Below are positions 26,243 through 32,988 of a stretch of 32,988 nucleotides of DNA, one piece after another. Position 1 is the first letter of the stretch; each line of letters starts with the position of its first letter. A program made the translations under genes and the position numbers. The notes beneath the pieces are model-generated. The model was given only the letters and a program-made list of their open reading frames with translations, made no database searches and was not told where the DNA came from. The stretch is from Armatimonadota bacterium (lineage in GTDB: Bacteria; Armatimonadota; Zipacnadia; Zipacnadales; UBA11051): contig JABLXH010000052.1 of NCBI GenBank assembly GCA_013178155.1, forward strand, positions 1 through 32,988, given 5' to 3'.

Positions 26243-27604
26243 ATGCCTGAGCACCAGTGGAACGACGCCGAGAGAGCGGCACTGCGCGAGGATGCGCTGC
26301 GCTACATCATCCCCCACTTCGCCAGCAATGCGGAGTTGGCCAAGGGGCCGAAGATCTTCGTCCGCGGCGAGGGGTGCTATGTCTGGGACCTGGAGGGGCG
26401 CAAGTACTTTGACTCCTTTGCCACGCTGCTGACCACCGTAACCGGACACGTCCGTCCTGAAGTCACCGAGGCGGTCAGGCAACAGATGCAGACGCTGGAG
26501 TTCTTCCCCAACTATGTAGATGCGTTCACCGTCCCCCTCATCGAGTTGGCGCGCAAGCTGGCGGAGATCATGCCCGGTGACCTTAGCGTCAGCTTCTTTG
26601 TCAATAGCGGCTCGGAGGCCAATGAGACGGCGCTGAAGATGGCACGGCAGTACCACGTGGAACGGGGCGAGAAGCACCGCTTCAAGTTCATTGCGCGACG
26701 CGACTCCTACCACGCGACGACACTGGGAGCCGGCGCGGTGACCGGGCTGCGATGGTTCCGGGAGTACTTTGAGCCGCTGATGCCTGGCGCGCTCTTTGTC
26801 CGGGCGGCCCGTGAACGGGACAAGCCCGCGGGGATGACCTCTGCCGAATATGGCCAGCAGTGTCTGGACGAGATCGAGAGACTCATCGCCGATGAGGGGT
26901 CTGAGACTATCGCCGGGTTCATCATGGACCCTCTCCCCGGCTCCAACACCGGCTACCCCTTGCCCCCGGAGGGCTACCTGCAGGGGGTGCGCGAGATCTG
27001 TGACCGGTACGGCATCCTGCTGATCTTCGACGAAGTTCAGACCGGGTTCGGGCATACCGGCCGGTGGTTCTTCTGCGAGCACTATGGCGTCACGCCCGAC
27101 ATCATGACCATCGGCAAGGGCTTCACCGGCGGGTTCATTCCCCTGGGAGCGGCGGTCACCAAGCCGCAGGTTGCTGAGGTCTTTCGCCGCGGTCCGGGAA
27201 CCGAACTGCGCTCCGGCAGCACCTACGGAGGACACACGGTTGCCTGCGCCGCGACCCTGGCGAACATCGGCATCATCGAGCGTGAGGGACTGCTGGAGAA
27301 CGCGCGGGTACAGGGCGAGTACCTGAAGGCCCGTATGGACGAGATGCGGGCGCGGCATGCCATCGTCGGTGGGGCGAGCGGGATCGGGCTGCTCTGGGCG
27401 CTACAACTGGACGTAGACCCGGCCCTGGGCGTTGGTACGTGGATTCGCGACTGGTGCCATGAGCATGGCATGATCCTGCGGAACAACGGTGACATCCTGG
27501 TCCTGGCTCCCTCGCTAATCATCACCCGCGAGGAGTGCGACCTGATGCTGGGGCTGATCGAGGACGCGGTGACGGAGGCGTCAGCCCATTACGGACTGAC
27601 CTGA
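26243..27604 (+). CDS. Class III PLP-dependent aminotransferase
   Basis: The protein has 453 residues. The fold-type I signature is clear: NSGSEANETALKMAR binds the PLP phosphate, DEVQTGFG carries D263 that pairs with the pyridine nitrogen, and TIGKGFTGG carries the Schiff-base lysine K292. The class transfers amino groups between omega-amino acids or amino sugars and 2-oxo acids; family members include 4-aminobutyrate, ornithine and beta-alanine aminotransferases. The amino donor cannot be told from the sequence. GGAG lies 8 nt before this ATG. An in-frame GTG at 26234 overlaps that site and is less likely. The protein is cytoplasmic, placed between two secreted propeller proteins. Confidence 0.9.
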   Translation: MPEHQWNDAERAALREDALRYIIPHFASNAELAKGPKIFVRGEGCYVWDLEGRKYFDSFATLLTTVTGHVRPEVTEAVRQQMQTLEFFPNYVDAFTVPLIELARKLAEIMPGDLSVSFFVNSGSEANETALKMARQYHVERGEKHRFKFIARRDSYHATTLGAGAVTGLRWFREYFEPLMPGALFVRAARERDKPAGMTSAEYGQQCLDEIERLIADEGSETIAGFIMDPLPGSNTGYPLPPEGYLQGVREICDRYGILLIFDEVQTGFGHTGRWFFCEHYGVTPDIMTIGKGFTGGFIPLGAAVTKPQVAEVFRRGPGTELRSGSTYGGHTVACAATLANIGIIEREGLLENARVQGEYLKARMDEMRARHAIVGGASGIGLLWALQLDVDPALGVGTWIRDWCHEHGMILRNNGDILVLAPSLIITREECDLMLGLIEDAVTEASAHYGLT

Positions 27605-27658
27605 CGGGCTCGCGCTGCCATGGGCGCCAAGGGTCCGCGGACAGAAAGGGTAAAGCAG

Positions 27659-28864
27659 ATGCGGCAGATACTCACGGCGGTCGCAGCGCTCGCGCTGCTG
27701 GGATCGATGACGGCGGCCCATGCTGCGGATTGGCCCAACTTCTTTGGGCCCACGCGCAACGGCCTGGCGCCAGACACTGGGCTCAACAAGGACTGGGCGA
27801 CGCGGCCGCCAAGGGAGCTTTGGCGCGTCACGCTGTCTGACGGCGGATATGCCGGGCCGTCAGTCGCTGACGGGAAGGTCTTCATCGTTGACCACCAGGG
27901 CGCCAACGACATCGTGAGGGCCTTGCGCCTGGAGACCGGGGAACAGGTCTGGGAGTTCGCCTATCCCGACCTGACCGAGGCGAACTTCGGTTTCACCGAG
28001 GCCACCCCGGTGTATGCCGAGGGCCTCCTGTACGTCTGCAGCCGGCTGGGGACGATCCGTTGCTTGAACGCCGCGGATGGTAGCCAGCTCTGGTCGCGGA
28101 GCATGACCAAGGAGTTTGGCGCACGGGCGCCGGGATGGCTGTTCGCGGAGTCGGTGCTGGTGGACGGCGACCGGGTCGTGATCTGCACCGGCGCGGCCGA
28201 CCGCAATGTCATCGCCCTCGACCGGAAGACCGGTGAGCTGATCTGGCGCGGCGGCAACGGCGACATGCCCGGGTACGCCACGGCTGTTCCGGCCGAAATC
28301 CTGGGCGTGAAGCAGTATGTCATCTGCACCGGCCCCGGCATCATCGGCGTCAGGGCCGACGATGGCGGGCTGCTCTGGTCCATCCCTTGGAGGAATCAGG
28401 CCGAGGTGAACGCCTCCCTGCCCATCGTCATCGGCAACTCGGTGTTCATCACCAGCGGCTATGGCATCGGCTGCGCGATGTACGATATCACCGAAAACGG
28501 CCCCGTCCAGCGCTGGCGCAACAGGGACATCTCCGCCCACTTCAGCTCGCCGATCTACTACAACGGCTACATCTACAGCAACAGCGACCCTGGCAACTTG
28601 GTGTGCATGGCTCCGGAGAACGGCGCGGTAGCCTGGAAGCAGGGCGGTTTTGAGAAAGGCGGCCTGCTCATCGCCGATGGGGTCATTCCCGCCCTGTCGG
28701 GCAACACTGGTGAACTCATCATGGCCAAGGCAGACCCTGCGGGATACGAGGAACTGGGACGTATCACGCCGCTGGGGGGGCAAAGCTGGACGGCACCGAT
28801 CCTCGCCGACGGCCGTCTCATCGTCCGCAACACCGCGGCAATGACCTGCCTCGACTTGCGCTAG
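27659..28864 (+). CDS. Secreted PQQ-like beta-propeller protein
   Basis: The protein has 401 residues. A signal peptide ends near AHAAD (about 22). The start at 27659 puts the signal at the N-terminus; an in-frame ATG at 27620 adds 13 polar residues and is disfavoured. Repeats of the PQQ-propeller type follow, with alternating strands and a recurring A-x-D-G-x-x-x-W turn (NAADGSQLWSR, DRKTGELIWRG, RADDGGLLWSI). WPNFFGPTRNG after the signal is typical of outer-surface PQQ-like proteins in polysaccharide-degrading lineages. I see no cofactor-site residues that would make it a quinoprotein dehydrogenase, so a binding or scaffold role is more likely. Confidence 0.82.
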   Translation: MRQILTAVAALALLGSMTAAHAADWPNFFGPTRNGLAPDTGLNKDWATRPPRELWRVTLSDGGYAGPSVADGKVFIVDHQGANDIVRALRLETGEQVWEFAYPDLTEANFGFTEATPVYAEGLLYVCSRLGTIRCLNAADGSQLWSRSMTKEFGARAPGWLFAESVLVDGDRVVICTGAADRNVIALDRKTGELIWRGGNGDMPGYATAVPAEILGVKQYVICTGPGIIGVRADDGGLLWSIPWRNQAEVNASLPIVIGNSVFITSGYGIGCAMYDITENGPVQRWRNRDISAHFSSPIYYNGYIYSNSDPGNLVCMAPENGAVAWKQGGFEKGGLLIADGVIPALSGNTGELIMAKADPAGYEELGRITPLGGQSWTAPILADGRLIVRNTAAMTCLDLR

Positions 28865-28874
28865 TGCGGGAGCC

Positions 28875-28899
28875 GTCCGCGGTGCCAGGGGCGGCGGAC
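28875..28899. terminator. Possible hairpin between convergent genes
   Basis: GTCCGC (28875-28880) pairs with GCGGAC (28894-28899) across a 13-nt loop, in the 89-bp gap between two convergent genes. There is no T-run on either strand, so intrinsic termination is uncertain. Confidence 0.25.
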
Positions 28900-28953
28900 C
28901 GCTCATGGCAGACCAGGCTAACCTGTGCTGACCGAGAACGGACCTTCGGCCGG

Positions 28954-31900
28954 TTAGCCCTCCGGAACCTGGACCACGCTACCGATGTTCGCCGTGTCAC
29001 CGGGTCCGATGGCCATGACGACAAACCGGCCTACCCCGTCACTGTCAGCGTCGGGCAAGGTCTCAGGCAGCGGTTGGTCGCACTGCAGGTCCAGACCCCT
29101 CGACTGGACTACCCGAGCCAGCGGCCGGCCCGTCTCGTCAACCACCGCCATCCCGGGCTCCACGAAGTACAGCGGCGCGTTCGTGGTGATGGCGTCGCCG
29201 TTGGCCGTGACGATGGTGCCACGCCCTGTCCGCAGGTCCTGGCCGGCGCAGGAGAAGCGGTCGGGCGCCAGCACTCGCTCGATGCGCACCGAGGCCTCAT
29301 GCGTGGCGCTCTGCACCGGGACCCAACGCCCCTCGTTGGCGGATGTGAGGCACGGCTCCTCGAGGGTGACGATCCCCTGGCCGTAGTCCACACTCCGGAC
29401 AGTCGCCCGGCGCAGCCCCGGGCCCGTCACGGCGGTATTCCCTACCGCGAGCAGACGTCCGTCAAAGAGCCGGGCCCTGACAAGGGCGCCCGCGGCGTCC
29501 AGGGCGGCGCAGGCGGCACGGCCCTGCACCCGCAGCGTGCCGTCCACCCGGTATTCCTGATCCAGGTTGGTGGCTGAGAAGATGATGTGGCGGCGGTCGC
29601 CGAGACGCACCTCTACCGCCACGGCGCCCTCCGCGGGCTCGACGGGAAGCCGACGCACGCTGGTGACGTACGGGGCGCCGAGGAAGCTTTCGTGCACGGT
29701 CACGAAGGCGCTGCTCAGGTCGTTGCCTGTGCGGCGGCGGACTACCCACTTGAGCTTCTCCGGGAACTGCGGCCGGCGCTGCGGCGTGCCGTCGCAGGCG
29801 AAGACTGTCTCGTCTTGCGGCACGAGATGCGAGCGCAACGTCGCTCCGCGCGGGTAGTCCTTCGGGAACAGGTCGGCATCGCGGTTCATGACCCACTGCA
29901 CCCACGGGGCTGGGCCGAAACCGTCTTCTTGCGCCGCCTCCTGTACGTTGTAGAGCCACTGGAAGGCACTGCCGCGGTAGTTGCCGTAATAGTGGCCGTA
30001 CTTGCCGTCCCTCATCTCCTCGTCGTCATAGAAGATGCCGTAGGGCACGTCGGGCCCCGCCAGCGTCCCCTGCTCCCGTGGCGGACTTAGCGGCAGGCTC
30101 GCACTGAACTCGGCCTCCGTCCCATGTACCAGCCAGTCATGTTGTGTCCCGCCGTCCACCCGGAAGATGTCCACCGTATAGGCGTGGTCGGGGTCGGCCT
30201 CGACCAGGAACACGGTGCGCCGATAGTCGCGCACGCGCCCGGGGTACGCGGCCACGTCGGTGACCTCGGCCATCTGCGCGAAGGGGCCCGGGTGGAAGGC
30301 CACGAGTTGGCCCCGCCCCAGCTCGGACCGCCTGGCGTCCACCATGCAGGTATTGTGCACCACGGTGTGGGCCAGGAAGCCAAAGCGCCGGGGGTCGTAG
30401 GTGTCGGCGGTCTCCGGATAGCCCAGGTCGGGTGTCAGGGGCTGGTTGTAGCCATACAGATCGAGGTTCAGCAGGTCGAAGTGGGTGTGTCCAACGTAGT
30501 GACCATAATACAGTGACAGGCCGAAACGGCTCTTGTCGACGCCGGTCTGCAGTGTCAGGAACCCCAACCCCGGCAGCAGGCTGCTGCTGACACCCATCTC
30601 CTCTGCGGTATCGGCGGCTGCGGCGATGATTTCGTCGCCCCGGTAGACATCGAACAGGTCGCGGCCGAACTCGGTGGTGCCTCCGGTCTGCACCATGGCT
30701 TTGGCTTGCGCCGGCAGGCGCATGTGGGCCCAGGCCCGCTCCTGATAGGGAGCGGTCGTGCCCAGGCCGCCGGAGAACATGTTGTTGGAGTCGCCCAGCG
30801 GTGTGGTGTGCCGGCCGAGTACAAGCATCTCCAGCGGCGCCGTATACACACTCCGCAGGCGGGCCTCCTGCCACAGGTTGACCCCGTTGGCCAGCAGCAG
30901 GTCGGCGATATCGGCCAAGTCCGTCATCCAGCCGCAGTTATAGGACGGGGACTCAAAGGGGATGCCGTCGCGGTGTAGCAAGTTGATGAGCATGTCACGG
31001 AAGCTGGTGTCCGTGTACGTTGCCGAAGGAACGCGGTTATCCAGCACCCAGTCCACGATCTGTGACGAAGTGGGCTGACCGGTCTCAGTGTCCAGGGCCA
31101 AGGCGGCCAGCAGGGCGGCCTTCTGGTGCATCCCCCAGTTGCCCTGGATGCGATGAGAGCCGTCCGTAATATCCCGGGCCATGACCCGCAGAAGCCGTTC
31201 CTCGATGTGGGCTTGTAGCCCGGCGCCGTCAAGGCCCGCCAGCCGCTGCAAGTCCGTGTCCTGTGCCAGCGCGGGGAAGACAGCGTCATAGGCCCGCGCG
31301 GCTGCCTCGACTGTCCACGTCTCCCAGGTATGATACAGCAGGCGGCCCTTGTAGCTGGGGTCCACCTCCTTGCCGTAGCTGGACTGGGTCTCATACTGAT
31401 AGTCGGGGTAGTAGACCGCCAGTTGCCACAGCAGCACGGCGCACTTGTGGGCGTAACGCGGGTCGCCGGTGATGAGGTAAGCTCGGGACAGGTTGTCCAA
31501 TGCAGGATGCAGGTAGTTGCGGACCAGCCAGTGAGCGTAGTACCCGACAAACCAGTAGCGGAACTTGTCGCCCGGTGCCTTCTCGTACCCCCAGCCGTCG
31601 TCCACGTACTCGCCGGTCAGGAGCGATCGGTCCTGCATACCGCTCTTGAGGTAGGCATAGAAGTCGTTGCTGGGGTAGGTCTCACCCCCGACGGGGCATG
31701 TCACTTTGTAAGGGTGCTCGAAGTCCATCTTCCAGCCATACATGCTGGCGACCTTGAGGACCTCCTGCCCGTGTACCGGGCACTGATTGGTGTTGACGAT
31801 GCCGGCTCGAGGTACCTGGGGCGGGGGCACGAGGTCGCACAAGCGCTGATCGTCCACGGAGAGCCAGCGGTCCGCCTCCCTGACAATGCGATCGCGCTCC

Positions 31901-32046
31901 TGCCGTGCCCACTCGTACTGCTGCAGGTTCTCCTGCAGGTGGGCCAGTCGCTCTGCGGTGTAGTACCGGCGCCCGGTCTTGCCCCAGGCCGCCGTCAGGA
32001 GACAGGCGCCGCCGAGGCACAATGCCAGCAACTGCAGTCTCAGCAA
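28954..32046 (-). CDS. Secreted heparinase II/III-like polysaccharide lyase, TTG start
   Basis: The protein has 1030 residues with a signal peptide at about 1-22. An N-terminal region holds two short Cys motifs, CPVHG (C89) and CPVGG (C117), which could form a small metal-binding knuckle. A helical toroid spans about 160-500. The beta-sheet lyase domain begins around GHYVGHTHFDLLNLDLYG (H520, H522). A C-terminal beta-rich extension of about 180 residues (from about 850) has no family I can name. The toroid plus sheet order matches heparinase II/III family lyases acting on uronate polymers. The start codon is TTG at 32046, supported by AAGGAG exactly 8 nt upstream and by the signal peptide. 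The gene is divergent from the last gene of the window. Confidence 0.8.
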   Translation of the reverse strand: MLRLQLLALCLGGACLLTAAWGKTGRRYYTAERLAHLQENLQQYEWARQERDRIVREADRWLSVDDQRLCDLVPPPQVPRAGIVNTNQCPVHGQEVLKVASMYGWKMDFEHPYKVTCPVGGETYPSNDFYAYLKSGMQDRSLLTGEYVDDGWGYEKAPGDKFRYWFVGYYAHWLVRNYLHPALDNLSRAYLITGDPRYAHKCAVLLWQLAVYYPDYQYETQSSYGKEVDPSYKGRLLYHTWETWTVEAAARAYDAVFPALAQDTDLQRLAGLDGAGLQAHIEERLLRVMARDITDGSHRIQGNWGMHQKAALLAALALDTETGQPTSSQIVDWVLDNRVPSATYTDTSFRDMLINLLHRDGIPFESPSYNCGWMTDLADIADLLLANGVNLWQEARLRSVYTAPLEMLVLGRHTTPLGDSNNMFSGGLGTTAPYQERAWAHMRLPAQAKAMVQTGGTTEFGRDLFDVYRGDEIIAAAADTAEEMGVSSSLLPGLGFLTLQTGVDKSRFGLSLYYGHYVGHTHFDLLNLDLYGYNQPLTPDLGYPETADTYDPRRFGFLAHTVVHNTCMVDARRSELGRGQLVAFHPGPFAQMAEVTDVAAYPGRVRDYRRTVFLVEADPDHAYTVDIFRVDGGTQHDWLVHGTEAEFSASLPLSPPREQGTLAGPDVPYGIFYDDEEMRDGKYGHYYGNYRGSAFQWLYNVQEAAQEDGFGPAPWVQWVMNRDADLFPKDYPRGATLRSHLVPQDETVFACDGTPQRRPQFPEKLKWVVRRRTGNDLSSAFVTVHESFLGAPYVTSVRRLPVEPAEGAVAVEVRLGDRRHIIFSATNLDQEYRVDGTLRVQGRAACAALDAAGALVRARLFDGRLLAVGNTAVTGPGLRRATVRSVDYGQGIVTLEEPCLTSANEGRWVPVQSATHEASVRIERVLAPDRFSCAGQDLRTGRGTIVTANGDAITTNAPLYFVEPGMAVVDETGRPLARVVQSRGLDLQCDQPLPETLPDADSDGVGRFVVMAIGPGDTANIGSVVQVPEG

Positions 32047-32276
32047 GATCGGGACTCCTTTCCGCGGGCGCCGCCCCTGCTGTCTGCGGCCTGGACTTGC
32101 CGACTCCGGGGGCAGCGCTGGCCGTCAGGTTCGCCGTGGCCCACACCCATCCTTCCCGGCCGAGGGGGACCAGACAGGAGGGAGCGCGCAGAACCGGGGA
32201 GAAGTCAAGAGCCTGTCTCTTGGGGACGTGGAACACCGCGATGACGGATTGCCCCCGATCGCGTGGAGGTGACCAG
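32047..32276. promoter_or_regulatory. Divergent intergenic region, largest gap in the window
   Basis: These 230 bp must contain promoters for both flanking secreted-protein genes. An interrupted inverted repeat AGACAGG (32172-32178) / CCTGTCT (32212-32218) with a 33-nt spacer is present. No small ORF with a credible start is visible. Confidence 0.35.
32055..32060 (-). promoter_or_regulatory. Shine-Dalgarno AAGGAG for a TTG start
   Basis: The plus strand reads CTCCTT, giving AAGGAG on the minus strand with 8 nt to TTG at 32046. There is no ATG or GTG between this site and the signal peptide, so the unusual start is well supported. Confidence 0.75.
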
Positions 32277-32988
32277 ATGCTGGGAGCATTAGCCTTGGGT
32301 GTCCTGGCCCTGGTGGGCGGCGCCGCGGCGGCGGCTGTGGATGTCACTGCTCCGCCCCCCCAGGTGATCCCGCAGGGGGACCTGACGCGCACCATCCAGA
32401 AGGTGACCTTCGCCAACGAGCTGGCCTATTACGCCCTCACATACGACTACCAGACCGAGGCCGCGAAGCCAGGCGAAGCCTCCTCAACTTGGTGGGGCTG
32501 GACCGCAGGCTTCGTCCCGATCGGTATGACCGACCCCAGCGGCTGCAACTGGTACTGGCAGGCCTTCTTCACCTGGGAGTTCGATGACGAAAACCTGGCC
32601 AACCGACCCGCAACCTTCCGGGTGATCCGATCGAGCGGTCCCGATGGCATGGTCGAGTTCGCCTGGGACACGCCGAAGGTGCGCGCCGTCATCCGGTTTG
32701 CCATGGTGACAGGCAACGACAAGCTGCTCATGTTCGGCCACTACGAGCCCAAAGTCGCCGTGCAGCGCGCTCGGTTGCGGTTCTCCAGCTATCCCGGGGG
32801 CTTCGACCTGCCGCGTAATCGGGCCGTCACCACGGCTTCGGGGACGGCTACCGTTGGCCAGACCGTGCAGCTCAACCTGGATCGCGAGCGGTGGTTTCTG
32901 CTGGAGGACGTCACCCCCGATAACCCGCGTCAGGGCTCTGCCGGCATGGTCATCGGCACTCCTGAGAGCTTCGCGGGCGTTAGCATAC
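32277..32988 (+). CDS. Uncharacterised secreted protein, 3' end beyond the window
   Basis: The start at 32277 has GGAGGT 6 nt upstream and encodes a signal peptide (MLGALALGVLALVGGAAAAA). The frame stays open for 237 residues to the right edge. The mature part is rich in Trp, Tyr and Phe and appears beta-stranded, for example WWGWTAGFVPIG and NWYWQAFFTWEF. These traits are common in carbohydrate-binding or secreted sandwich proteins. No family can be assigned from this fragment. It is divergent from the heparinase II/III gene, with a shared 230-bp intergenic region. Confidence 0.7.
   Translation, partial: MLGALALGVLALVGGAAAAAVDVTAPPPQVIPQGDLTRTIQKVTFANELAYYALTYDYQTEAAKPGEASSTWWGWTAGFVPIGMTDPSGCNWYWQAFFTWEFDDENLANRPATFRVIRSSGPDGMVEFAWDTPKVRAVIRFAMVTGNDKLLMFGHYEPKVAVQRARLRFSSYPGGFDLPRNRAVTTASGTATVGQTVQLNLDRERWFLLEDVTPDNPRQGSAGMVIGTPESFAGVSI

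Noticed and set aside
1-32988. tRNA, rRNA, CRISPR, transposase or phage genes
   Set aside because: All gaps between genes are 230 bp or less, and none shows cloverleaf folding, direct-repeat arrays or terminal inverted repeats.

Overview
The window is GC-rich bacterial DNA with sixteen protein-coding genes packed on both strands, the first and last cut by the window edges. I see no rRNA, tRNA, CRISPR array, integrase or insertion sequence. Most genes encode secreted carbohydrate-active or beta-propeller proteins with Sec signal peptides. Clear Shine-Dalgarno sites (AAGGAG or GAGGTG types, mostly 6-10 nt from the start) precede most genes. This resembles a free-living polysaccharide-degrading heterotroph from an Armatimonadota- or Planctomycetota-like lineage. 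The strong Shine-Dalgarno use leans towards the former. The phylum is an inference from gene content only.

Layout. (1) 2-7900, plus strand: the end of a large GH2-like glycosidase, then a 1235-residue membrane protein that joins a PHP phosphoesterase, a Cache sensor, two PAS domains, a CBS pair and a DUF294 (GlnD-like) nucleotidyltransferase. (2) 7904-10103, minus strand: a two-gene operon of an orphan TIM-barrel-like protein and a ceramidase-fold metal hydrolase. (3) 10290-19878, plus strand, reading divergently from (2): a four-gene catabolic operon of an SGNH esterase/heparinase II-III fusion, a PL26/YetA-like rhamnogalacturonan lyase, a GH95 alpha-fucosidase/galactosidase-type enzyme, and an FG-GAP/VCBS repeat propeller. 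(4) 19882-22485: a Gfo/Idh/MocA oxidoreductase (minus) divergent from a secreted alpha/beta hydrolase (plus). (5) 22488-25022, minus: an uncharacterised secreted protein with a Cys...Gln segment resembling thioester domains. (6) 25174-28864, plus: Kelch propeller, class III aminotransferase, PQQ-like propeller. (7) 28954-32046, minus: a second heparinase II/III protein starting at TTG. (8) 32277 to the edge, plus: the start of another secreted protein.

How the genes may work together. Operon (3) looks like a unit for a decorated acidic polysaccharide, perhaps pectic or fucosylated. Esterase removal of acetyl groups, lyase cleavage and exo-acting removal of deoxy sugars would follow one another. 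The oxidoreductase, aminotransferase and NanM-like Kelch protein could process released sugars. No transporter or conventional regulator lies in the window.

The most unusual object is the PHP-Cache-PAS-PAS-CBS-DUF294 protein. A nucleotidyltransferase and a phosphoesterase, both with intact-looking motifs, sit at opposite ends of one membrane sensor. By analogy with GlnD, where the second enzyme is an HD domain, I suggest a single-chain nucleotidylation/de-nucleotidylation switch responding to an extracellular ligand. That function is a hypothesis.
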